Of a stretch of 17,799 bases of DNA, positions 1 to 10,100 are shown one piece after another (positions within the stretch are counted from its first letter, which is position 1; each line of letters begins with the position of its first letter). The DNA is from Mucidula mucida (Eukaryota; Basidiomycota; Agaricomycetes; Agaricales; Physalacriaceae). Both the position numbers and the translations under genes were made by a program. The stretch covers positions 1-17,799 of the forward strand of contig JADNYV010000698.1 in the NCBI GenBank assembly GCA_015501055.1. Reading direction: 5' to 3'. Below the pieces are notes generated by a model, which saw nothing but the letters and a program-made list of their open reading frames with translations, was not told where the DNA came from and ran no database searches.

Positions 1-259
1 AGTATCTGCTGAGGGTAACGACATTTATAAGGAAGGTACAACAAAGAGAGGCGCCTCGTTGCCTTCTTGTTGTGGCGCACAGCGATCCCTCAGGTGACCG
101 AATGGGGTTATATGTGTTCCCATGCCTCGGAGCACGGACCGATTCGCCCGTTCATGGCTTTCGCTTGAGGCACACAAAATTGCACAAGTATTTGCGGAGA
201 TGTTCATAAAAGAACTACAACGATACATGGAGATGACCGAGAACAAGATGCAAAGATAG
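1..259 (+). CDS. Possible 3' end of an unrecognised protein gene (partial)
   Basis: I do not recognise the product. Frame 2 is open from the window edge to position 35 and can be joined by a 58-nt GT..AG intron (36-93) to a frame starting at 94. After about position 166 a neighbouring frame reads as a coherent amphipathic helix (key stretch IAQVFAEMFIKELQRY) and ends at TAG 257-259. Joining the two frames requires one extra base near 166-168, where the sequence is CGCTTGAGG. Read this way the gene would converge on the minus-strand gene that ends at 382, leaving about 120 bp between the two stops. The coding call rests only on composition and the plausible splice site, so it is weak. The piece could also be non-coding 3' flank. 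Confidence 0.3.
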
Positions 260-381
260 GGAAAGCGTTACTTGTGTCATTGTCATTCGCCAGCGAATAA
301 TCCATGTCGTGAAAATGTATATGTTCGCAGAACACACACTCTTGGGCGCTCAGCGCATGCTTTCAAAGAGTTGGTCGGTAA

Positions 382-2545
382 TTAGACCTTGCGCAGGTAA
401 GTGCGACCACGGATGCCAATAGTGCTGTAAGCCCCGTCCGCACTGGTCGAGACTGATACGGTTGCAACTGATGGCCCCGACGCACTGAAAGGACTATCGG
501 TAAAGCTTCCCTCGCTGCCAGATACTACAGCAGTAGGTATCGCTCCGCCAAATGTTGCAGATGGGCCTTGTTCGAACCCTGTATGGATGGCGTCAACTTG
601 GGCGCCCGAGAGCAGACGAGCCTTACCTGAAGCTGAGTTGGATCCGTCACCGCCGAAGCCTCCACCCTCACCACCAAATGCGCCGCCGCTTGATGGAAAC
701 GCGCCGCCTTCAGATGACCAACCGTCTTGGCCAGTGCCCGAGGGTGCAGCTCCTTCGCCACCAAATGATGCTGATGAGGACTCAGAGCCCTCTCCCCCGA
801 ATGGAGTGGACGAGTTGGTGCTTCCTTCGTCACCAAAGGGAGACGAAGAGTTGGAGCTCCCTTCGGAGGCGAAGGGAGGTCCTGAGCAAGAACCGGAAGC
901 GCTTTCTCCATCAGATGTACCAGTCGAAGTGCCTGTAGCGGACGGGCTCTCTCCACTGAGCGTCGCACTTGGGAACGAATTAGAGGCCGCAGCGGTTCCG
1001 ATAGTTCCTCCGGCAAGGTCAGAAGAATACGAGCCATCAGACGAGTCTGAGCCACTAGTAGAACCATTGCTGGCAGCTATGTGGGTGGAGGATTCAGGGA
1101 ACGATGCTGCTGTGCTCAGCGATCCGGACGGCGAACCTTGCGACGGGAGTGATGTCGAATTGCCTCCACCGAAACCTCCAGACGTAGTAGAATTAGAGCC
1201 TGACCCTCCCTCCCGCTAAATGTGCCGTTACCAGAGCCCTGAGGTCCACCATGTCCACAGGACTTGGTAGAGTTCAAGCCAGGGAATCCTCCGCTACTGG
1301 AGTCGGACGAGGACGTGGCTTCCGGGCCTGTGCCGCTGAATGTGGCGGTCGACCCTTGAGAGGAACGAGAGATACTGACAGTCTCTCCAGTAGACTCTGT
1401 GGTGTAGGTGTATGATCCCGATGTATCGTCAGAGACAGAGCTGGAGGGAACGTCTGATGATGCCGCGAAGGCTGCAACTGTGCCCGAAGATGACGCAGCG
1501 TCATCGATCATAGCAGGAATTGTGATACTCGCGATGGTCCAGGTCTTTCCGTTGTCGTTTGTGACCATGTCGGAGGCTTCGACGCCAGAACCAACAACAA
1601 GCGTGGAAGAAAAGTCTGCATCGGCTTCCATGAGGATGATGGTCGTGTTCGTGTAGTACTAGGACGATTCATTAGCAATGTAGGAAATGAATGACGCGGA
1701 ACAACAACTTACTTGAGGGGAGGTCGAACCGGTGCAGTCGGACTGACATTCTGTGCCAGTACCCCAACCGCCGTTGTACAAAGGACCATCGTCTGCGCGA
1801 TCGGTCAACAAATGCTTTACAGAATATCCTAAGCGTACTTACAACTCTCAAGGGTAGAGATGACTTCGCCGTTTACTGTGACTGTTTGCGTCCATGTAAC
1901 TTGATCATCCCCAAGCTATGAGAGATTTAGAGAAATCCCACAACGTAATCTTAAAAGTCCTACCTTGTAGTTGATGATGATATCAGTGTTGGCATCCACG
2001 GGAACCATGTCCCCGTTTAATTGAGTAGTGGCGCCGTCAACGACTCTGAAGTACTCGTGAGCATGTTCTACGAGGCGAAAACGCTGCGGCCATGACGTAC
2101 CCAAAGTAGCTTGCCATAACACACCATTGATCTGAACTCGCGCCACAGCTGTAGAACAGTTAGAAGCTATGAGCGACGTGTTCAATCGAGACGCACTATC
2201 CGCTCTGGTCAGCAGTGGAATCAGCACCAGACTGAATCAATCCACTCGTGCTGTTACTGATACCTAGAAAGGCGCATGTCAGGAAGTGTTACATACAGGA
2301 GCGGCTGCGTGCAGACCTGGCCAGAGGAACAAGTAACTAATTCGTCGCGTTAGTTTTCCATTGTTTGAAGACTAAGCACGACGAAAAACACACTTCTGTG
2401 GGTTTGAAGGAGGCGTTCCCGGATTGAAAGTAGTAGTCGCCTCAATGATGGCTGAGTTGGTCGGCCCAAGAGAATAGGCTGGACCCCAAGAGTCGCCCAT
2501 GACGGTCAACGCCAGGGACAACGAGAGAATAGCGAGTGAGATCAT
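382..2545 (-). CDS. Secreted protein, globular Cys-containing domain plus Ser/Gly-rich tail
   Basis: Likely exons in transcript order: 2545-2394, 2336-2317, 2263-2197, 2148-2101, 2045-1964, 1915-1843, 1792-1713, 1658-1232, 1175-627, 578-382. They give about 564 residues and every junction keeps phase. The ATG at 2545 starts a signal peptide (MISLAILSLSLALTVMG). An upstream in-frame ATG exists, but using it would bury that signal. Residues about 18-224 form a globular, probably beta-rich region with LFLWPG, CGASSDQWC (Cys81, Cys89) and ECQSDC (Cys163, Cys167), and several N-glycosylation sites. Residues about 225-564 are Ser/Gly-rich and low in complexity. The C-terminus (GRTYLRKV) is not hydrophobic, so there is no GPI signal and the protein is probably released. 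Two introns are less certain: 1176-1231, whose acceptor is GAG and which replaces an apparent frame change, and 579-626, which is 48 nt and stopless. It resembles uncharacterised secreted fungal proteins; no enzymatic function can be assigned. Confidence 0.75.
733..876 (-). repeat. 36-bp tandem repeat coding a 12-residue PFGxEGS unit
   Basis: Four imperfect copies lie in exact register (876-841, 840-805, 804-769, 768-733 on the minus strand). Each encodes a 12-residue unit of the type PFGGEGSESSSA, with the Phe codons exactly 36 nt apart at 871, 835, 799 and 763. Looser FGGEG/FGGDG echoes follow at about 697, 676 and 655. The array lies in the Ser/Gly-rich tail of the secreted protein and probably grew by slippage or unequal exchange. 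Copy number may therefore vary between strains. Confidence 0.8.
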
Positions 2546-3112
2546 TGCCCGTAGAGAGAAGGGAATGTGGGCCAAGGGAATGCGAAGTTGGAAACACAGA
2601 AACAGAGAGAGAAGGAAAGGCTTGTGTGGATACGTGAACCACTCAGAGAGCATTTATAGTCTGCAGATTCCACTTTTAGAGACAGGCCGCCGCGTCACCG
2701 TGCAAACCCTTGTTGGAGACAAGAAATGTTCGTCGGAAAATACTGCCCCACCATTGTGATGCGTTGCAATTGAGAATCCAGTCTAAAGGTGCTCATAGGT
2801 ATCGTAAAGTTATGGCGCTTTAGTCACACCGAGAAAGACAAGGGTGTCGGCATGTATGTAGAATTAGTGTTGAAATTCTCCCAAGATTCTGTAGTTCATG
2901 TTGAGTTCATGTCAGTTACAGAGAATTGACACGCGTCACGGTCGCCTGAACTGCGCTGTCACCATCCCAGGCGCGCGAGAGTGCGCAGCACAGAGTCGCG
3001 CACGTTGCCATGGCGCAAGTATCGATATTCAGCCGACAAGGAGTCTGGTACTGGTCTGGTGCAAAAGAGCCGAGCGGTGATCGGGGAGCTGCCGGAAAGT
3101 GCCGGTCCTACC
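2546..3112. other. Divergent intergenic region
   Basis: This stretch separates the minus-strand secreted-protein gene from COX11 on the plus strand, so it should hold both promoters. Apart from the TATA box on the minus strand at 2653-2658, I see no convincing motif, RNA gene or coding exon. Short open frames here lack a coding pattern and overlap the likely leaders. Confidence 0.6.
2653..2658 (-). promoter_or_regulatory. TATA box of the secreted-protein gene
   Basis: TATAAA reads on the minus strand about 108 bp upstream of the ATG at 2545. A start of transcription about 30 bp downstream would leave a leader of roughly 80 nt. Position and perfect match make this plausible; it has not been tested. 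Confidence 0.5.
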
Positions 3113-4047
3113 ATGCCCCTTGTCACTGGCCAGCGACTGGCCTCCATGTTTGCTCGTCCTTATCTTAGAACCAAATGCCTACCACCAAATGTGTGGCGGC
3201 GAATGTCGACCGTCCCTCCACAGCCTCGCCGGCGTGTCCCCAATGCTCAGGAGATGGCGGAATTCCACCGTCGAAAGAATAATAGTTTCCTCCTGTACAC
3301 CTCTGCTGTCGTGAGCATAAGACTTGCCTGTATATCCCACGTTAAGACCTCTTTCCGAAGATAGTGGTAGCCCTTGGCGCGTCCTACGCTGCTGTGCCAT
3401 TGTACCGCATGTTCTGTGCTGCGACGGGCTTTGCTGGGACACCAAAAGTCGGCAATGGGCGCTTTGAAGCCGACCGTCTTGTTGCGGTTGAAGGCGCGCG
3501 CCGCATCAAGGTCCATTTCAACGCGGACAGATCGGAACAACTGCCATGGACTTTCAAGCCCCAACAGAAGATCGTCAACGTTCTCCCAGGCGAAACTAGT
3601 TTGGCATTTTACACTGCTAAAAACACGTCCGACAAGGACATCATTGGTATTGCGACATACAATGTTACACCGGATCGAGTCAGTAAACCCAATCCACCAC
3701 CAGCTGTTGGCTGACGTCCTACAGGTAGCACCGTACTTTTCCAAGGTGGAATGCTTTTGCTTCGAGGAGCAAAGGCTTTTAGCAGGCGAAGAGGTCGACA
3801 TGCCTTTGCTATTCTTCATTGACAAGGATATGCTCGACGACCCCTCATGTAGAGATGTTGAGGACGTCGTGCTGTCGTACACCTTCTTCCGGTATGCATC
3901 TTTCCAACATGTTCCACTTTGTCTTGAACTTGTGCTAGTGCGCGGCGAAATCAGCGTGGACAGCTTGAACCTGACGCGCAGGAGGACGTGATCCAGAAGT
4001 CTTTGGGCTTCGACGAGTACGAACATGCGCCAAAGGCCGAAAAATAG
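3113..4047 (+). CDS. COX11: COX11, cytochrome c oxidase copper chaperone of the mitochondrial inner membrane
   Basis: COX11 delivers copper to the CuB site of Cox1 during assembly of respiratory complex IV. It is anchored in the inner mitochondrial membrane with its copper domain in the intermembrane space. Exons are 3113-3310, 3361-3678, 3725-3891 and 3939-4047, with introns of 50, 46 and 47 nt; all phases fit and give 263 residues, close to the usual size. Residues 1-50 are basic and poor in acidic residues, as in a mitochondrial presequence. A membrane helix spans about 58-77 and is followed by AAVPLYRMFC with Cys85. The copper-binding CFCFEEQRL motif (Cys182, Cys184) and the family hallmarks EEVDMPLLFFID and LSYTFF follow. 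The start was chosen at ACCATGCC (3113), which gives a compact presequence. The first intron uses an AAG acceptor, a minority type. The gene is intact and looks like a normal housekeeping gene. Confidence 0.95.
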
Positions 4048-4664
4048 AATATGTTTACGCTTCACGACTAATTGACGTATTTCTCGGGACGCTGGGATCT
4101 TTATACGACTTGAAAAGAAGAAAGCAGTTCGCCATTTGTATCAATGCAATACTCGTGTTCCTTCGTGCTAATGGGACCGAGAACTATGAAGCACTGCGAT
4201 CTCCACCTGTCCATTCACGTTTACCGATGACCTTCATGCTCTTGGCCTTCAGTTCCGGCATGGTAGGGTGGTCGAGACCATGGTCAAGCGGAATTCCAGT
4301 GTTTCAAGCCTTCAATTATGTACTCGGTCTTTTACGGCCTATGTCGCATGATCTCACAATGCAATGCCATTATGAGAACTCGCGTGTAAGCCCGGTGAAA
4401 GTTCAATAGCATTTGAACTTCAAGGAAGTATTCCAGGCAGCGACTCTAACTCATTAGATATATTATACATCGTACGTGGGAGCAACATTTGAGCAAATCC
4501 AAAGAGGGCGGCTCCGAAATGAAGACTTCTGTGCCCGGATGCTGGCGCTTCTATGATGCGTCATGCATACATATGGCGCTCGAATTGACCGTCCCAAGAG
4601 GGCGGAACGACCATGAGGGTCTCCCAGAACCGAAGACATCCGAAGTCGCTATTTGATTAGATTC

Positions 4665-4670
4665 GGATAA
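4665..4670 (+). promoter_or_regulatory. Third GATA core (GGATAA)
   Basis: A GGATAA core lies 11 bp upstream of the two better sites and extends the cluster to three GATA cores in about 45 bp. On its own it would not be notable; it counts only as part of the cluster. Confidence 0.3.
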
Positions 4671-4680
4671 GATTTTTTTA

Positions 4681-4689
4681 ATCTGATAG
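4681..4689 (+). promoter_or_regulatory. GATA-factor site, upstream copy (ATCTGATAG)
   Basis: This is part of a direct repeat AATCTGATA (4680-4688 and 4699-4707, 19 bp apart) about 100 bp upstream of the synthetase start codon. It differs from the iron-regulator consensus ATCWGATAA only in the last base. Fungal siderophore genes are known targets of iron-sensing GATA repressors (Urbs1, SreA). Its role here is inferred from sequence and position. Confidence 0.55.
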
Positions 4690-4699
4690 ACCCTGGCTA

Positions 4700-4708
4700 A
4701 TCTGATAA
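4700..4708 (+). promoter_or_regulatory. GATA-factor site, perfect ATCWGATAA match
   Basis: ATCTGATAA is an exact match to the SreA-type consensus ATCWGATAA and lies 77 bp before the ATG at 4785. Together with the copy 19 bp upstream, it suggests repression of the synthetase when iron is plentiful. The consensus is established for ascomycete SreA; use by a basidiomycete orthologue is inferred. Confidence 0.65.
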
Positions 4709-4784
4709 ATCAAGAAGCATCGGGATCCGTTTCGCTCTCCCAAAAACCCTCTCATCGTAACACGTCTCGGACTCCAGATACTTT

Positions 4785-7100
4785 ATGACAGAACTGACTC
4801 TGCCGCGTACTTCGATACCGTGTCTCTTCCCGCAAGTCGGTCAGCCAGATGCAGGCGTCATAAAGGTCGCCTCAACCACACCGGTTGCGAACGAAGCGGC
4901 CTTTGCCGTGACGTTACGTGCATTGCTAGGCAGGACTGGGGAGTTTGCGTTTCTATTGGGAGATAGAAGCGCTGTGTGGGTTGACGGTCTGGAAGAAGGT
5001 CAGACGAAGGAAACGTTAAAGACGTACGACGCGTTGGATGTGACCGGTTTGGAGACCGTGGAGGCCAAAGTTTCATTCGGAAACGAAGACGTGAACACAA
5101 TCATCCATTTGCTTTGAACGGTCTGACGGTTTTCTTAGGACACTCCAACACTGAAAAGCCCAATCCTCTTCCATTTGCAAGTCAGACCTTCATCTATTGC
5201 GTTAGCATACTCGAAAGCGCACATTCCGGACTCCTTCGCCCGTCAGCTCGTGGACATGTACCTCGTCGAAGATTGCCGCGGTCCTATTGCGCAAGATATA
5301 GAAAACGATTTCGAAAAACTCTCGGTCCTCAATTACCCCCCGCGACCGTACCCAAATTCCACCCAAAAATACACCCTTCTCCACGAAGGTTTTGTTGCGC
5401 AGGCCGCGATGCACCCGGAGGCAGTCGCAGTTGATTTCCTTGACGCCGCAGACGATGTTACTGCGCGCCAAACGATGACCTATGCAGAATTGGATCGAAG
5501 AAGTTCTACACTGTCCCAAGTCATTCGCCAAATGATCCCTGGCGAAGGCAAATCCATCATTCCGCTCGCCCTACCGCCATCGACAGCCCTATATGTCGGA
5601 TATCTTGGAGTGCTACGCTCCGGACACGCGTTTTGCCCCCTTCCTGGACTCGACAACGCGCCGGTGGAGCGTATCATTGAACTAGTAGGCGACGTGGACG
5701 CGCCGCTTGTCTTGGGACTTGGAAGTCGTCCCTCATGGATGGCTGGCATGCCAAGCGTTGCGTGGAAGGATATCAGTGAGATTACAGGAGACGAAGAAAG
5801 TTTGGACGGTCATTGGACACCGAAAGAAACAGATTTGGCGTATGGTGCGTAATTCCCAGTACCTGAGACGCGGCTACTGATGCAGTATTAGTCCTCTTCA
5901 CGTCCGGATCCACGGGAAAACCGAAAGGCGTGCAGATTAGCCACTTGGCCGTGTCTGCGTCCATTGCTTCCCATCTATCGGTTCGTTCATTACCCCTGGG
6001 TACCCGCTGGTTCCAGTTCGCGGCATCTACTTTCGATCCGGTAAGGAGACGCGTAGTTGAATCGAAAGGAGTTACTCACCAGCATCATAGTCATTGATGG
6101 AGATTTTCATGAACTTTTCATCGGGAACAACAATTTGCGCAGCTAATCGCGAGCGTTTCCTTACAGATCCCGAAGCCGTACTCCGAGAGTTGAAGTGCTC
6201 GCATATGATGGCGACTCCTAGTATGGCGGCGCTCTTGAGGCCCGAGAGGATTGGAGACGCGTTCGAGTTATGGACGATGGGTGAGAAGTTATCGGACAGT
6301 GTGATCAATGCCTTCTGTCGGCCAGAGAAGGGCTACGTTCTCTGCAACGCATATGTAAGTTTGAATGAATCCTTTGACCACAAGATACTAATTATGTACG
6401 CGTTCAGGGACCAACTGAGGCAGCTATCAACGTGACTTTACGCGTCCATCCGCGAAGCGAATCTGGTGCTCGTTTGGGCGCGCCGATCCCGACTGCAACG
6501 ATGGTGATTTTGCATCCCACGGAGGTGCAGCTTGTGCCACTTGGCTTCCCGGGAGAGCTTGGTCTTGCAGGAGTGCAGCTGGCCAATGGATACCTGAACA
6601 TGCCAGAGCAGACAGCCAAGGCCTTCGTCCAAGTTGAAGGCATCGGACGCGTTTACCGCACTGGAGATCGTGCACGCGTTGTCCTTGACGAAGAAAACAA
6701 GTGGTCTGGTATTGAGTACCTCGGCCGTATGGGTATGGGCCAAGTCAAGCTTGCTGGACGCCGTGTGGAATTGGGCGAGGTAAGTGTGAGTGTCTGAAAT
6801 CCATTTTTGGCTGACTCGCCGTCCAGATTGATGCCGTGCTCTCGGCAATACCCGGCATCCAAGCCGCACACACCGTCGTTCTCAACGAACAGCTGTATAC
6901 ACTCATTACGCCTGCCAGAAATGACCTCATTGCGAGAGCCGAAGAAGTAGCGGTCGCGCGTCTGCCATTGCATATGCGACCAGTCTCGTACGTGCTCGCC
7001 AATTCAACACCTCAATCGGCAGCGGGAAAAGCCGACAGACGCGTGATCACGAGATTGATCGAATCCTTCTTGGCTGAAACCAGCAAGTCCGACGGCGACT
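4785..7100 (+). other. A1: adenylation domain of module 1, intact
   Basis: Exons 4785-5090, 5139-5844, 5886-6040, 6091-6354, 6408-6779 and the first part of 6827-7291. Core motifs appear in order: LFTSGSTGKPKGV (ATP binding, from about 5892), FDPSLMEIF at the start of the specificity pocket, NAYGPTE across intron 6355-6407, YRTGDRAR, GQVKLAGRRVELGEI, and the catalytic Lys in AAGKADRR (codon 7028-7030). The domain should be active. Pocket residues include Asp then Pro, with Met four residues after the Asp. I do not assign a substrate from that. Confidence 0.9.
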
Positions 7101-10100
7101 CGCTGCCATCCGCAGACCCAAAAACCCTCGAGCTCGTCGTCAGACTCGTTGCCGAAGCCGCGGATATTGATCAGCGCGCAATCACACCCGGTGCTACATT
7201 ACTTGCTCTTGGAATTGACTCTTTACGCGGTGTGCGCTTCCTGCGCTTAGCACGTGATGCTGGTGTCCAGGGACTCGAAATACAAGACTTGGTGAGTCAG
7301 TCGCCGTGCAGCAATTCATTTCTTGCTTATTCTTCTACAAAGCTTGGTCGCGCGACACCGATCTTCGTAGCTCGCCTCATCACGCAACGACGCGGACAGG
7401 ACTCGCCCGAGACATCCAATGCCCACCTTCAGATAATTCAAGATTTCATTCCTCAAGCCGCGGCTGCTGTACGACGCGAACTAGGAATTTCGGAAGAAGA
7501 TGTTCTCCCAAAGATTCTGCCATCGACCCCCATGCAAGCTAGTGTTCTGGCCGTGTACCTTCGAACTCCCGAACGCTCGACCGGCTATCTCAATCACTCG
7601 ATCTATACTCTATCTGCTAACGTTCAGATTGAGCCATTCAAGAAGGCTTGGGAAGAGGTCGTCAGGCGCAACGCGATACTGCGCACCTTTTTTGTCTTGG
7701 TTGACGACAGCAACATCAGCCCTTTCGCGCAAGTCGTAAATGAGCAGCCAAACATCAAATGGATCGAGTCAACTGGTCCAGATGTCGACGTACTTGTTTC
7801 AAGGCATCTGGACGCCATTCCGGGGCATATATCCACTCGCAACCCTTCAACTGTCGCCTTGTTTAGCAATGATGATAAGACTGACGTCCGTTTCGCGCTG
7901 ACGCTGCATCACGCTCTTTTCGGTAAATCGCATCATAGGTCGCTGATAATGAAAATTAACGACACGCCTTCTAGATGGTGGTTCGTTAGCGCTGATGCTT
8001 GAAGAGTTGCACAGTATATATACCGCCTCGGAGACGCGCTTACAGAGGGCAGGGTTTGAACATGGTATAGCGGATGCTCTGAACGCGAACACAGAAGCGT
8101 CCACCCAGTACTGGACTGAAGAACTCAGAGGTCAGTTAAAAATCAATGTGGCCGCGGATCGTTCATTGTATTAACCAATACGCTTAGATTTCACTCCCGA
8201 CTCCTTTCCTGACCTTTCAGGTTTACGCCAGGAAGCGAAGGCTCCGGGCCATCATGTCTCGACGGTTATCTCCTCGTTGTCTTTCTCCGATATGAGAGGG
8301 AAAGCTCGCAGCATCCAGGCTACACCTTTGTCTGTTATCCAAGCCGCCTGGGCGTTGATTCTGGTAAGACTTGAGTTTTTTTTCCATCGTTCATGGTTTG
8401 ACCTTTGAACTATAGCTCACCTATTCTGAATCGGAGTCTCCAGATATCGTTTTTGGGAGTGTTATCGGTGGTCGAACATCGGAATTCCTCGAATTTACTG
8501 TCGGTCCGGTCTTTTCTACAGTTCCTGTTCGTATCCGTAATGCGGAGAAAGCCACGACGAAGGATGTCCTGTCCGGTTTACTCGAGAAGAATGTCTCTAG
8601 TCTCCTTAATCGTTATCCGCCTGTGAAGGTTCTTAGTGGAGAGAAAGGATTCATCTACGATACGACTATTGCGTTGCAAAACTTCGGTGAAGGTCTTTCG
8701 CAGACGGAACTTTGGACGAAAGCGGAATACCCGCCTATGGAGACGGAGGTGTGTCATATCGTGCTCATCCGCCAGTTAACTAATACGTCCTTTAGTTTGC
8801 CGTCGTGCTCGAAATCTGGGTCGAACAGAACGACGCCATCCGTTTGCGCGCAACGTGTTCCAATAATGTCTTCATACCCTCGGCAAGCGAGGACATGCTC
8901 CAACAGTTCGACAACCTCATCTCCGGCATCCTGAGCGGTGAATATCATGATGCTTCATTCCTCGACTTGACCGCTGCGGTTGATCCGTCATTACAATCGT
9001 CTGTTAATCCGGTCCCTCAACCCAGAGCAATTCCTTCCAATCAGCTCATTCACCATGAATTCGAGGACAATGCTCAACAGAACCCGGATTCTCTCGCCCT
9101 TTGGTTCAAACATGATTTGGAGCATCCTGATTGTGACGTGAAATGGACTTATCGCGAGCTTAATGCAAGAGCCAACCGCCTTGCTCATTATCTTGTCAAC
9201 ACTTTTGGTGATGTGCGCGATCAGGCCATCCCGTTGTGTATGGTGAAATGCCCAGAACTGTATGTTGCCATTCTTGGTGTCCTCAAGGTACATATTTCCT
9301 ATGGTCTACAAGTTCACTCTAAACGACGCTACAGGCTGGCGCTGCCTGGTGTCCTGTAGATGCCGAAGCACCAGAGAAACGCCAGAAGGACCTTTTCAGT
9401 CGAGCAGGCGGACCCGTGATTCTCGTTCAAAACACGTCGACATTGGCAACATATGAAGGCGCGCGCCCCGAGAATCTTGCCATCCTCGCTTTGGATGATC
9501 CTCGATTAAACGATCAATTGGACAGCAATCCTCTAGTGGATATCAGTCCCTCAAGTCTGGCCTATCTTATCTGGACCAGCGGAACGACAGGCTTACCAAA
9601 AGTCAGCGAATCTTTACGAGTTACTCCTAGTCATGCTTATTCGACATGTTAGGGAGTGCCTATCGAGCACAAGGCGGCGGCTCAGAGTCTTTCCGCACTC
9701 CAGGAAGCGATCCCCTTCCATAGTTCTGGAGTGCGCTGCCTCAATTTTTCTGCGTATATGTGTGTATCAACGTCATCCTTGATTACTTTCAATTCTCATT
9801 GGATATTTTCAGCTTCGACGTCTCGGTAGATAATCACTGATTATTTTAAGGACTCCTACTGATTGGCATTTAGGTGCTTGACGTTTTCTACGCTTTGGGA
9901 GCGTCCTGCGGGACGTTATGTTCGTCACCCAAGGATGTGCTGCTCAACCAGTTTGTAGATGCTGTCAACGCATTTGAAGCTACGCACGCATTTGTACGTC
10001 GTCTTACTATTTCTTCATGTTTACCCCGCATAACGCTCTTGTTCAGTTGACACCCGCTTTCATGGCTCAGTCGTCGCTTAGCGAATGTAATACGCTCCAA

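Larger units (their letters stand above)
4048..4784. other. Intergenic region between COX11 and the siderophore synthetase
   Basis: This region should hold the COX11 3' end and the promoter of the peptide synthetase. A 99-codon open frame at 4110-4409 (+) has no recognisable motif, and another frame across 4215-4350 looks mildly protein-like, so a gene relic is possible but unsupported. The only clear signals are the GATA motifs at 4665-4708. No TATA box, tRNA or other RNA gene was seen. Confidence 0.55.

Noticed and set aside
48..57. Perfect 10-bp palindrome GAGGCGCCTC
   Set aside because: It is isolated, short and inside a probable intron, with nothing to suggest a functional site.
587..1219. 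Long plus-strand open frame, Pro/Glu/Ser-rich, 210 codons
   Set aside because: It is the shadow of the minus-strand Ser/Gly-rich exon, which has a signal peptide, consistent splice junctions and a 12-residue repeat in its own frame.
3247..4065. 272-codon minus-strand open frame across COX11
   Set aside because: It is antisense to four well-supported COX11 exons and has no recognisable motif.
5105..5178. Direct repeat CCATTTGC flanking 66 bp at the end of exon 1, looking like an insertion with target duplication
   Set aside because: A normal 48-nt intron at 5091-5138 (GTGAAC donor, TCTGAC branch, TTCTTAG acceptor) explains the stop codon and keeps phase, so the repeat is probably coincidence.
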